This document shows positions 9,425-17,427 of a DNA stretch of 64,000 nt, piece after piece (position 1 is the first letter of the stretch; each line of letters begins with the position of its first letter). The position numbers and the translations under genes were made by a program. Origin of the DNA: Caulobacter sp. (GTDB lineage Bacteria; Pseudomonadota; Alphaproteobacteria; Caulobacterales; Caulobacteraceae); the NCBI GenBank assembly GCA_030680355.1, contig JAUXVF010000031.1, forward strand, positions 62,001 through 126,000. The letters are read 5' to 3'. Under the pieces are notes generated by a model. That model saw nothing but the letters and a program-made list of their open reading frames with translations, did no database searches and had not been told where the DNA came from.

Positions 9425-9958
9425 CTATCGCGGCGCGAGGATCATGATCATCTGGCGGCCTTCCATGCGGGGTTCGTACTCGCATTTGGCCACTTCATCG
9501 AAGTCGGCCCGGACCTTCTGGAGCAGTTTCATGCCCAGTTCGGGGTGAGCCATTTCACGACCGCGGAAACGCAGGGTCACCTTGACCTTGTCGCCCTCCT
9601 CGAAGAAGCGCGTCATCGAGCGGGCTTTGACCTCATAGTCATGCACGTCGATGTTGGGCCGGAGTTTGATCTCCTTGAGCTCAACCACCTTCTGCCGCTT
9701 GCGCGCCTCGTTCTTCTTCTTCTGCTCCTGGAACTTGAACTTGCCGTAGTCCAGGATCTTGCAGACGGGCGGATCAGCGTTGGGAACGATTTCAACCAGG
9801 TCCAGGCCGGCTTCCTCGGCGGCCTCGAGGGCGGCGGAGGTCGGCATCTCCCCCTGCTTCTCGCCATTCTGGTCGATCAGCAGGACACGGGGGACACGGA
9901 TCTCGTCGTTCATGCGCGGCCCGTCTTTGACGGGCGGCGTATTGTTGGGGCGGCGAAT
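9425..9958 (-). CDS. infC: Translation initiation factor IF-3 with an AUU start codon
   Basis: IF-3 binds the 30S subunit, prevents premature 50S joining and checks start-codon fidelity. The 177 residues include the N-domain ([17 protein letters not shown]), the lysine-rich linker ([15 protein letters not shown]) and the C-domain with [11 protein letters not shown] place the start at ATT 9958: GGAG lies exactly eight bases upstream, whereas TTG 9964 is only two bases from it and the first ATG (9913) would remove the conserved N-terminal lead-in. In E. coli the AUU start makes infC self-limiting, because IF-3 rejects it. It is separated here from its usual neighbours rpmI-rplT. Confidence 0.95.
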   Translation of the reverse strand: MRRPNNTPPVKDGPRMNDEIRVPRVLLIDQNGEKQGEMPTSAALEAAEEAGLDLVEIVPNADPPVCKILDYGKFKFQEQKKKNEARKRQKVVELKEIKLRPNIDVHDYEVKARSMTRFFEEGDKVKVTLRFRGREMAHPELGMKLLQKVRADFDEVAKCEYEPRMEGRQMIMILAPR

Positions 9959-10094
9959 AGGCAAAGCTCCGATGATTATGGTCAGGAAAGACCGCGGCGC
10001 GCCAAAGCGTTCCGGAATCTCAACCCGCTATATGACCCTCCCCTCTGTCGCGATCAAGCGCAGCGGCGCCACAAGGCGACAGGGAAATGCGGTC

Positions 10095-11069
10095 TCAGTC
10101 GCGGGGCAGCAGCGACCAGGCGGTATTGGCGACCGTCTCGATCGACAGTTCGGCCAGGGTCGGGGCCTGGATCACGGCCACATGGCCGCGCGGCGCCCGC
10201 ACCAGTGTATCGTCGGCGCCGTCGAACAGGGCGATGGTCGGCGCCCCGGCGGCGGCGATCAGATGCAGCGGCCCGGTGTTGTTGCCCACGGCCAGAACCG
10301 AGCGCGCGCCGAGCACCGCGATCTGGGCGAAGTCGGTGCGGCCGGTCAGGTCGCGGGCCTGGCCCACCACCTTCTGGATGGCCCGCGCCATGGCGCTTTC
10401 CGCCGGGCCGCCGATGATCACGATGTCAAAGCCGCGCGCCTTCAGGCGGCGGGCCAGTTCGGCGTAGTTGGCCACCGGCCAGCGCTTTTCAGGCTTGGCT
10501 TCGCCGCCGCCGGGCACCAGCAGCACGAACGGCTTGGGCGGGGCGGCGCCGGCGACGGGCCGGGGCTCGTGGGCGCGGCGGAGAATCCACGACAGGTCGG
10601 GCGGCGGCGCATCGCCGGAGTTGGTCGGCGCGTCGGGCCAGACGCCGGCCACCTGCAACTGCTCGGCGTGGCGTTCGAGCGTGTGCATTCGCTCGAGGGC
10701 CGGGTTGCGGTGGCGCAGCCGGGCGCCGCCGACAGCCCCGGACCAGGCCGGCGGGAAGGGCCAAAGGATCCGGAACAGGAAGCGGCTGGTGGGCGAGCTT
10801 TCCAGGTCATAGACCCGGTCATACTTGGCCTGCAGGATCTGACCGCGCAGGGCCAGCCATTCGCCGGGGGCCATGGGCCGCGCGCCGGTGTCGACGTGAT
10901 TGAAATAGGGGCTGGCGCGGGCCAGGGCCTCGAACTGCGGCACGGTCAGCAGGGTGATGCGGGCATGGGGGTGCGCCAGGCGGATGCGTTTCATCGCCGC
11001 CAGCGACAGCACGAACTCGGCGATCGAGCCCGCCTGGATCACCAGAACCTTCTTGACTGCGCCGGTCAC
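10095..11069 (-). CDS. Glycosyltransferase family 9 (heptosyltransferase-like)
   Basis: A 324-residue GT-B protein related to the LPS heptosyltransferases. The N-terminal segment VKKVLVIQAGSIAEFVLSLAA replaces the usual RxGDxxxxxP with GSIAEFV. The C-terminal donor-binding region has VLLVPGGGEAKPEKRWP and AVGNNTGPLHLIAAAG. The GTG start at 11069 has GGAGG nine bases upstream and overlaps the preceding gene stop by 4 nt (GTGA), so the two are translationally coupled. It probably adds a sugar to lipopolysaccharide core or another surface glycan at the inner face of the membrane. Confidence 0.82.
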   Translation of the reverse strand: MTGAVKKVLVIQAGSIAEFVLSLAAMKRIRLAHPHARITLLTVPQFEALARASPYFNHVDTGARPMAPGEWLALRGQILQAKYDRVYDLESSPTSRFLFRILWPFPPAWSGAVGGARLRHRNPALERMHTLERHAEQLQVAGVWPDAPTNSGDAPPPDLSWILRRAHEPRPVAGAAPPKPFVLLVPGGGEAKPEKRWPVANYAELARRLKARGFDIVIIGGPAESAMARAIQKVVGQARDLTGRTDFAQIAVLGARSVLAVGNNTGPLHLIAAAGAPTIALFDGADDTLVRAPRGHVAVIQAPTLAELSIETVANTAWSLLPRD

Positions 11070-12232
11070 CGTCGCTCCTCCAGCACCCGAGCATAGATAT
11101 CCAGCGTGGCGTCGCACATGGCTTCGACAGAATAAAGCTGTCGTGAGCGGATGGCGGCGGCGGCGGCGATGGTCTGACGGCCGGCGACTCCGACATCGAC
11201 GGCGTGCGCCAGGGCCCGCGCCCAGGCCTCGGCGTTGCCGGGCGCGGCCAGCCAGCCGGTCTCGCCGTCGATGACCGTCTCGCGCGCCGCGCCGTGGTCG
11301 GCGGCGATCACCGGACGGCCCATGACCTGGGGCTCCACGGCCGTGCGGCCAAAGGCTTCGGGATCAAGGGAAGGAGCGATGGCCAGATCGGCCAGCAGAT
11401 AGGCGGCCGGCATGTCGTCGCAATGCCCGACCAGCTTGACCGAGCCCTCGAGTCCGTGGTCGGCGATCTTCTTTTCGAGCTCGCCGCGATAGGCCTTGCG
11501 GCCCTGGTCGTCGCCGGCCAGCAGCAGCAAAATCTTGTCGCCGTGAGTCTTCTTGAGCCGGGCCAGGGCGTCGATCACCAACCCCTGTCCCTTCCAGCGC
11601 GTCAGCCGGCCGGCCAGCAGCACCTTCAACCGCTTGTCGGAGGGCGCGACGCCCCAGGCCTTGCGCAGGGCGGTGACCCGGGCGCGCGAGACGCCGGCCG
11701 GATCGAACCGCGCCAGGTCGACGCCGCGGGGGATGGCCACCACCCGCTCCGGGTCCAGGCCATGCTCGGCGAGCACGTGATCGCGGGTGAAGTCGGAGTT
11801 GGCGATCACCAGGTCGCCGCGGGTCATCACCGCGTTGTACCAGCGCTTGAGGCCGCTGCGGGCGTTGTAAACGCCGTGATAGGTGGCGATGAACGGCACG
11901 CCGGCGGCCTGGGCGGCCCACAGGGCGCTGAAGGCGGGGGCGCGGGAGCGGGCGTGAACCAGGCTGACGCCCTCGCGCCGGATGACGCCGATCATTCGCG
12001 CGGCGTTGGCCAGCATCACCACCGGGTTCTTCGACTGGGCCGGCATCTGGATCAGGCGGCCGCCATCGGCCTCCAGCCGGGCGGCCATCCGTCCGCCACG
12101 CGTGGCGACCAGCGCCTTGCCGCCGGCGGCGATGACGGCGCGGGCGACATCAAGGGTCGTCTGTTCGGCGCCGCCCGTTTCAAGCTCGGGGGTGACCTGC
12201 AGCAACGTGAAATGGGCGGGGAGTCTCGACAC
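11066..12232 (-). CDS. Glycosyltransferase family 4 (GT-B)
   Basis: About 388 residues: N-terminal acceptor domain with TPELETGGAEQTTLDVARA and C-terminal donor domain with LLAGRLTRWKGQGLVIDAL and the EX7E-like EAFGRTAVEPQVMGRPVIA. It is typical of LPS-core or capsule mannosyl/glucosyl transferases. The start is uncertain: GTG 12232 (VSRLPAHFTLLQ) fits the family N-terminus but has no clear ribosome-binding site, and the frame stays open upstream into the divergent hydrolase gene. It is translationally coupled to the GT9 gene, so the two probably act on the same glycan. Confidence 0.82.
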   Translation of the reverse strand: MSRLPAHFTLLQVTPELETGGAEQTTLDVARAVIAAGGKALVATRGGRMAARLEADGGRLIQMPAQSKNPVVMLANAARMIGVIRREGVSLVHARSRAPAFSALWAAQAAGVPFIATYHGVYNARSGLKRWYNAVMTRGDLVIANSDFTRDHVLAEHGLDPERVVAIPRGVDLARFDPAGVSRARVTALRKAWGVAPSDKRLKVLLAGRLTRWKGQGLVIDALARLKKTHGDKILLLLAGDDQGRKAYRGELEKKIADHGLEGSVKLVGHCDDMPAAYLLADLAIAPSLDPEAFGRTAVEPQVMGRPVIAADHGAARETVIDGETGWLAAPGNAEAWARALAHAVDVGVAGRQTIAAAAAIRSRQLYSVEAMCDATLDIYARVLEERR

Positions 12233-12293
12233 AGGATGGACATAGCCCAACAACTGGCGACACACACCCCCATCGCGACGGGAAGGCGCTGCA

Positions 12294-13046
12294 ATGACAA
12301 CAGGTGAAGAAGTCGGATTTCTTGATCGCGGCGATGGCCAGCGACTGGCCTGGCGGCGTGTGGCCGGGCAGGGGCCGACGCTGGTCTGGCTGGGCGGCTT
12401 CATGTCCGACATGACCGGGACCAAGGCCCAGGCCCTGGCCGACTGGGCGCTGGCCAACGGGCGGGCCTTCCTGCGTTTCGACTACTTCGGCCACGGCCAA
12501 TCGAGCGGCGCCTTTCGCGACGGGACGATTTCGCGCTGGCGAGAAGACAGTCTGGCGGCGATCGCGGCCCTGACCACGGGCCCGCTGGTGCTGGTCGGCT
12601 CGTCGATGGGCGGCTGGATCGGCTGTCTGGTCGCAGCCGCGAGTCCCGAGCGACTCCACGCCATGATCCTGATCGCTCCGGCCGCCGACTTCACCGAAGC
12701 GCTGATGAAGCCGGGCTTTCCGCCCGAGGCGCATGAGGCTCTGGCGCGGGACGGGGAATGGATCCGGCCATCGCTCTATGACGAGGGCGGCTATCCGATC
12801 ACCGCCGCCCTGCTCGATGACGGCGCCCGCTGGTCGATCCTCGGCGGCCCGGTGCCGGTCGAGGTCCCGGTGCGCATCCTGCAGGGCCGCGAGGACCCCG
12901 ACGTGCCCTGGACCCATGCCCTCGAACTGGCCAACGCCATCAAGGGCCAGGACGTGGTCTTCACCCTGATCAAGGACGGCGACCACCGCCTGAGCCGGGA
13001 TCAGGACATCGCCCGGATGCTGGCGACAGTGGCGGAGGTGATCTGA
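12294..13046 (+). CDS. Alpha/beta hydrolase (ABHD10-like)
   Basis: A 250-residue cytoplasmic hydrolase without a signal peptide. The nucleophile is Ser104 in VGSSMGGW. The acid is the Asp in GREDPDVPW and the base the His in DGDHRLSRD. GGFMSDMTGTKA and FDYFGHGQSSG match the ABHD10/depalmitoylase-like subfamily, which acts on thioesters or glucuronide esters in mitochondria. Substrate here is unproven. It is divergent from the GT4 gene with about 60 bp between the starts. Confidence 0.8.
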   Translation: MTTGEEVGFLDRGDGQRLAWRRVAGQGPTLVWLGGFMSDMTGTKAQALADWALANGRAFLRFDYFGHGQSSGAFRDGTISRWREDSLAAIAALTTGPLVLVGSSMGGWIGCLVAAASPERLHAMILIAPAADFTEALMKPGFPPEAHEALARDGEWIRPSLYDEGGYPITAALLDDGARWSILGGPVPVEVPVRILQGREDPDVPWTHALELANAIKGQDVVFTLIKDGDHRLSRDQDIARMLATVAEVI

Positions 13047-13320
13047 AATCCTCTCCGCGACGCGGGGAGGGGGACCATGCGGCGCAGGGTGGAGGGGCGG
13101 CGGCGGTCTCACCGAAGGTCACGAATTCAGGTTGCCCCGCGCCATCCTCCAAGACCCCTTCAGCCGCGCCGCCCCGGCTGCCTGTTTTCTGGCGAGCGTC
13201 TCCGCACTATAGTTACCGTCGAGCTGTCCCCGAGCGGTGCAAGGCAGCCGGGTGAGATGTGAAAAACAGATCTCGTCTCTACAGCAACACCGGTTGGTTC
13301 GCCAAGTCGCAGGGGGTCCG

Positions 13321-14586
13321 ATGATCTTTCGGATACTGATTTCGTTTCTGTTTCTGGGTATCGCCGCGACCGCGCAGGCCCAGCCTCTACAGACTTTCGA
13401 TCGACTGGTTGAAAGCGGTGACATGCCGGCGCTGGCCGAGGCGCTCGCGGGCGACGGTTTGCCCTCGTTAGATCGGGAGTTGGCGATCGTGATGGCCCGA
13501 CTGTCGCTGAGCGGCGACCCCGTCGACGCTGATCGCGTTTCAGACCAGATAGATCAGATGGTCGGGCTGAGCGACGATCAGCGCCGCCGGGCCTTCCGGG
13601 CCCTCGCTGATCGGGCTTTTCGGGAAACGCGCTATTCCGACGCGGCCGTGGCCCTCGACCGCGCCCTGGCCTTCGCCGATGACGAGGCGCGCGCGGACAT
13701 CGCCCCCGACCTGGCCCTCTATCGCGTCGCCAGCCCGGTGGCGCCGATCCGTGTGACAGGCGCCTCGGGCGCGACCGTGCCGATCACGCGCGACATCGCA
13801 AAGCAGATGCGGGTCGACGTGCGGCTTGAAGACGGTCCGTCTGTGCCCGTTCTCGTCGACACGGGCGCCGAGATTTCCGTGATCATGGACCGGTACGCCC
13901 GCGCCGCCGGCCTGCGCTTTCTGGAGGGCGAGGTTCAGGTCGGCACGGTGACCGAGGATGTTACAGGGCGCCTCGCCGTCGCGGACCGGGTTCAGATTGG
14001 GGATATGATCATCCGGAATGTCGTCTTCCTGGTCTTGCCCGACGCCATGCTGACCTTTTCGGACGGCGACTATACGGCGGACGGCATTCTGGGCTTGCAG
14101 GTCTTTGCGGCGACCGGACGGATGGGCTGGTCCAAAGGGGGCGCGCAGCTATCTCTGGGAGAGTCGGCTCCGGCCATCGATGCGACCCATCCGCGGCTTT
14201 ATTGGCATGCGGACGGCCTCGGGCTGGAAGTCTGGCGCGGGGAGCAGCCGGCGAGCGCCTTCTTTGATTCAGGGGCGTCGCGCACGATATTCCGCCCCGG
14301 CCTCCTGGCTCACCTGGATGATCAGGAACGCGCGCGGCTGGTGCGCTCCAGCCGGACGCGATCGGGTGTTGGCGGCGAAGAGACGATCGAGACACAGACG
14401 CTCGATGTGCTGGCGCTGACGGTCGGCGGGTCTGAGCTGACCTATCGGACCCTGACCATTGATCCGGCGGACGAAGAGCTTCCCGCGGCCGACATCGTGG
14501 CGATCGGCAACGACCTGGTTGCGCGGGCTGATCGTTTGAGCCTGGATTTCAGGACCATGCGCTACCAGGTCGTTTTGCCCGACTAG
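13321..14586 (+). CDS. Exported retropepsin-like aspartic protease with two catalytic-type motifs
   Basis: The protein has 421 residues from the ATG at 13321 (AGGGGG five bases upstream). A signal peptide (MIFRILISFLFLGIAATAQA) points to the periplasm. After a helical region (residues 25-150) come two retropepsin-like halves: LVDTGAEISVI with Asp180, and FFDSGASRTIF with Asp316. Each is followed by a hydrophobic strand (ADGILGLQVF; IVAIGNDLV). Two D-T/S-G motifs in one chain could form a pseudo-dimeric active site as in pepsins, whereas retroviral and most bacterial relatives need two subunits. Substrate unknown. No operon partner is visible. Confidence 0.78.
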   Translation: MIFRILISFLFLGIAATAQAQPLQTFDRLVESGDMPALAEALAGDGLPSLDRELAIVMARLSLSGDPVDADRVSDQIDQMVGLSDDQRRRAFRALADRAFRETRYSDAAVALDRALAFADDEARADIAPDLALYRVASPVAPIRVTGASGATVPITRDIAKQMRVDVRLEDGPSVPVLVDTGAEISVIMDRYARAAGLRFLEGEVQVGTVTEDVTGRLAVADRVQIGDMIIRNVVFLVLPDAMLTFSDGDYTADGILGLQVFAATGRMGWSKGGAQLSLGESAPAIDATHPRLYWHADGLGLEVWRGEQPASAFFDSGASRTIFRPGLLAHLDDQERARLVRSSRTRSGVGGEETIETQTLDVLALTVGGSELTYRTLTIDPADEELPAADIVAIGNDLVARADRLSLDFRTMRYQVVLPD

Positions 14587-14661
14587 AGGAAACAGGGGCT
14601 AAGGAGACGGGCGCACGCTTCGCCTGTTCCCTGTCGCCAGATCCGGCGATGACAGTGGGCG

Positions 14662-15525
14662 TTATCCCCAGAACGCCCCGAGCCGCGCCGCTTCCGCCTG
14701 GCCCTGGGCGAACCCGGCCCGCGCCACGGCCTCGCGGTTGGAACTGTCCATCAGGTTCATGCCGAAGGCCTCACCGCTGCCCGCGTCGGGAACCAGAAGC
14801 AGGGGATCGCCGCCTTGGTCGCGGATGGTCGTCATCTCGGCCTCGAGCCTGGGCATCATCATCGGGGCGAAGGCCGGCGGCATGACCGCCACGATGACCA
14901 CCTTGCCGTGGTCCCGGGCCAGATCGGCGTTGGTGCCCGACCGCATGCCGCCGTCCATGTAGCGGCGGCCGTCGATGGTGATGGCCGGAAAGATGGCCGG
15001 CACCGAACAGGAGGAGGCGACGCCCCGGCCCAGCGGCGCGGCGGTCTGGCTGGACCAGACCTGGAATTCGCCGCTGGCGGTGTCGACGGCGGTGCAGGCG
15101 TAGCGCTCGGGCCAGGGCTGTTCTTCGGCCAGCGGCCCAAAGCCGGCGATGAACACCTCTTCGCTGACCGTCTGGGCGCCCAGCGACAGCTGACCCAGCT
15201 CGATCATCAGGTCGGTCGGCATGTCGCCGGCCGGCGGACGGCGGCCCATGATGGCCATCAGCGGCATCAGGTCGGGCGCCTTGCCCGGCCCCTTGGCCTG
15301 GGCCTCCTTGGCGCGTTCGGCAGCGGCGAATTCGGCGTGCAGCATGGCCTCGGGCCGGCGACCGAGCGCCATCTGGGCCCCGACCACGGAGCCGGCCGAG
15401 GTCCCGAGAATCCAGTCGGCCTGGCTGACATCGACGCCTGCTTCGGCCAGGCCGGCGATCAAGCCGGTCTCCCAGGCGATGCCCACTGGCCCGCCGCCGC
15501 CCAGAACCAGAGCCCGTGTGGTCAT
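14662..15525 (-). CDS. Patatin-like phospholipase
   Basis: A 287-residue patatin-fold lipase. The oxyanion loop is LGGGGPVG (residues 8-15), the nucleophile Ser43 in GTSAGS, and the catalytic-dyad Asp lies in YMDGGMRSG. All parts needed for a Ser-Asp acyl hydrolase are present. It has no signal peptide, so it should act on membrane lipids from the cytoplasm. Its start is only 4 bp from the stop of the upstream epimerase gene, so they form an operon. It converges with the aspartic protease gene. Confidence 0.85.
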   Translation of the reverse strand: MTTRALVLGGGGPVGIAWETGLIAGLAEAGVDVSQADWILGTSAGSVVGAQMALGRRPEAMLHAEFAAAERAKEAQAKGPGKAPDLMPLMAIMGRRPPAGDMPTDLMIELGQLSLGAQTVSEEVFIAGFGPLAEEQPWPERYACTAVDTASGEFQVWSSQTAAPLGRGVASSCSVPAIFPAITIDGRRYMDGGMRSGTNADLARDHGKVVIVAVMPPAFAPMMMPRLEAEMTTIRDQGGDPLLLVPDAGSGEAFGMNLMDSSNREAVARAGFAQGQAEAARLGAFWG

Positions 15526-15529
15526 GTTG

Positions 15530-16399
15530 TCAGTCCCCGGTCTGCGCGGCGTGGATCGCCGTCAGTCCCTCACGATAGGTCGGATACGCCGGGCGCCAAC
15601 CCAGTTCGGCCTTGGCCAGGGAATTGGAGATGCGCTTGTTCTCGCCCCAGAAGCGGCGGGCGGCCTGGGTCATGGCCGCGCGGTCGTACGCGCTCTCCAG
15701 TGGCGGCGGGACGCCCAGCAGGCCCGCGGCGAAGCGGTTGACCAGATGGGACGGCGCCGGCTCGTCGTCACAGAGGTTGTAGGCCGCGCCGGCCCGCGGC
15801 CGGGCGATCGAGGCGGCCAGGGCGCTGGCGATGTCCTCGACATGGATACGACTGAACACCTGGTCCGGCTTGACGATGCTGCGCGCCGCTCCCGCGCCCA
15901 CCCGGTTGAGGGCCGAGCGGCCGGGGCCGTAGATGCCGGGCAGGCGGAAGGTCTGCACCGTCAGCCCCATGCCCTTGCCGACATCGAGCCAGTCGCGTTC
16001 GGCGGCGACCCGGCGAGCCGCCTCCATCGAACGGGCGGCGAGGGGCGCGGTCTCGAACGTCCAGCGGCCTTCGCGGTCGCCATAGACGCCGGTCGTGGAA
16101 AGGTAGCCGATCCAGTCGGGATAGGCGTCGGCCCGGGCCAGGGCGGGAACCAGCGCCGTCAACGCCGGGCAGCCGGACTCGGTCGGCGGGGCGGTGATCA
16201 GGACGGCGTCAGTGGTCTTCAGCGCCGCGATCAGGCCTGGCTGGTCGGTCACCTCGACCGGCGTGACGCCCTGGGCGCGGGCCCTGGCGGCGCTGTCGTC
16301 AGAGCGGACCACGGCGGTGACACTCCAGCCGTCCGCCATCATCCGCCGGGTCAGCGCCTGACCGGTGAAGCCGAAGCCGAAGATCAGGAGGTGGTTCAT
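15530..16399 (-). CDS. NAD(P)-dependent sugar-nucleotide epimerase/SDR family protein (YeeZ-like)
   Basis: A 289-residue extended/atypical SDR. The nucleotide-binding motif is FGFGFTGQAL at the N-terminus. LSTTGVYGDREG supplies the Ser/Thr-Tyr part of the active site, and RLPGIYGPGRSAL and FSRIHVEDIA are typical of the family. The start at 16399 (MNHLLIFG) is chosen because the upstream open frame lies in a palindromic repeat. It is cotranscribed with the patatin gene. The substrate is not predictable. Confidence 0.8.
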   Translation of the reverse strand: MNHLLIFGFGFTGQALTRRMMADGWSVTAVVRSDDSAARARAQGVTPVEVTDQPGLIAALKTTDAVLITAPPTESGCPALTALVPALARADAYPDWIGYLSTTGVYGDREGRWTFETAPLAARSMEAARRVAAERDWLDVGKGMGLTVQTFRLPGIYGPGRSALNRVGAGAARSIVKPDQVFSRIHVEDIASALAASIARPRAGAAYNLCDDEPAPSHLVNRFAAGLLGVPPPLESAYDRAAMTQAARRFWGENKRISNSLAKAELGWRPAYPTYREGLTAIHAAQTGD

Positions 16400-16415
16400 G
16401 GCTGTGGCGCGTCCG

Positions 16416-16533
16416 TGCGTCCTTCGAGACGCGATTCTGGGGGGGCGCTCCTCAGGATGACGCAGACGGGTAGGCTGCACCACGTGTCGTCATGGTGAGG
16501 AGCGTGCTTCAAGCGAGCGTCTCGAACCACGCA
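16416..16533. repeat. Palindromic intergenic repeat, family R1 (full copy)
   Basis: Arms TGCGTCCTTCGAGACGCG...CTCCTCAGGATGACG and CGTCATGGTGAGGAGCG...CGTCTCGAACCACGCA are inverted around a 25-nt centre. It fills almost all of the gap between galU and the epimerase start. Same family as 2206-2303. Confidence 0.75.
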
Positions 16534-16549
16534 ATGCCCTTTCAGCGGC

Positions 16550-17416
16550 CTACAGCAGCGCCGTGATCGCCGCCCGGGCCGCGTCGGCCAGGTCGGGATG
16601 CTTCAGGGCGAAGGCGACATTGGCCCGCAGCAGGCCGATCTTGTCGCCGCAGTCATAGGTGACGCCGTCGTATTCGAAGGCATGGAACGGCTCGAGCGCC
16701 ATCAACCGGGCCATGGCGTCGGTCAGCTGGATCTCGCCGCCGGCGCCTTTGCCCTGTTCGGCCAGCAGGGCGAAGATTTCCGGCTGCAGGATGTAGCGGC
16801 CGGAAATGAACAGGTTCGAGGGTTCGGTTCCGGGGGCGGGCTTTTCGACCATGCCGGTCATGCGGTTGAGCCGGCCGGCCTGACCGTCGAGGGCGACGAT
16901 GCCGTATTTGTGGGCCTGGCCCTCGGGGCACTGCTCGACCACCACGACATTGCCGCCGACGGTGTTGTAGGCGTCGACCGTCTGTTTCAGGGCCGGAACG
17001 TCGGCGGCCATCAGCATGTCGGGCAACATGACGGCGAACGGCTCGTCGCCGATGATGTCGCGGGCGCACCAGACCGCGTGGCCCAGGCCCAGCGGGGCCA
17101 TCTGGCGCACGAAACTCATCTCGCCGGGGCGGGGCAGTTCGCCCTGGATATCGGCCAGCAGGTCCAGCTTGCCCTTGGCCTCGAGCTGGGCCTCGAGCTC
17201 GGGGTGATGGTCGAAATAGTCCTCGATGGCGCCTTTGCCGCGGCCTGTGACGAAGACGAAATGCTCGATCCCGGCGGCCCGACCCTCGGCGATGATGTAG
17301 CTGAGGATCGGCCGGTCGACGACGTTGAGCATCTCCTTGGGGGTGGTCTTGGCCCCAGGGAGGACGCGGGTTCCCATGCCGGCGACCGGCAGGACAGCTT
17401 TACGGACGGGTTTCAT
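16550..17416 (-). CDS. galU: UTP-glucose-1-phosphate uridylyltransferase
   Basis: A 288-residue nucleotidyltransferase making UDP-glucose from UTP and glucose-1-phosphate. The N-terminus has VLPVAGMGTRVLPGAKTTPK (nucleotide loop) followed by KEMLNVVDRPI. The catalytic centre has AVMLPDMLM (Asp for metal binding) and GMVEKPAPG. It lies 11 bp after the glmS stop, so it is cotranscribed with it. With UDP-glucose dehydrogenase and phosphohexomutase nearby it supplies precursors for surface polysaccharides. Confidence 0.93.
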   Translation of the reverse strand: MKPVRKAVLPVAGMGTRVLPGAKTTPKEMLNVVDRPILSYIIAEGRAAGIEHFVFVTGRGKGAIEDYFDHHPELEAQLEAKGKLDLLADIQGELPRPGEMSFVRQMAPLGLGHAVWCARDIIGDEPFAVMLPDMLMAADVPALKQTVDAYNTVGGNVVVVEQCPEGQAHKYGIVALDGQAGRLNRMTGMVEKPAPGTEPSNLFISGRYILQPEIFALLAEQGKGAGGEIQLTDAMARLMALEPFHAFEYDGVTYDCGDKIGLLRANVAFALKHPDLADAARAAITALL

Positions 17417-17427
17417 GGGACCGAGGT

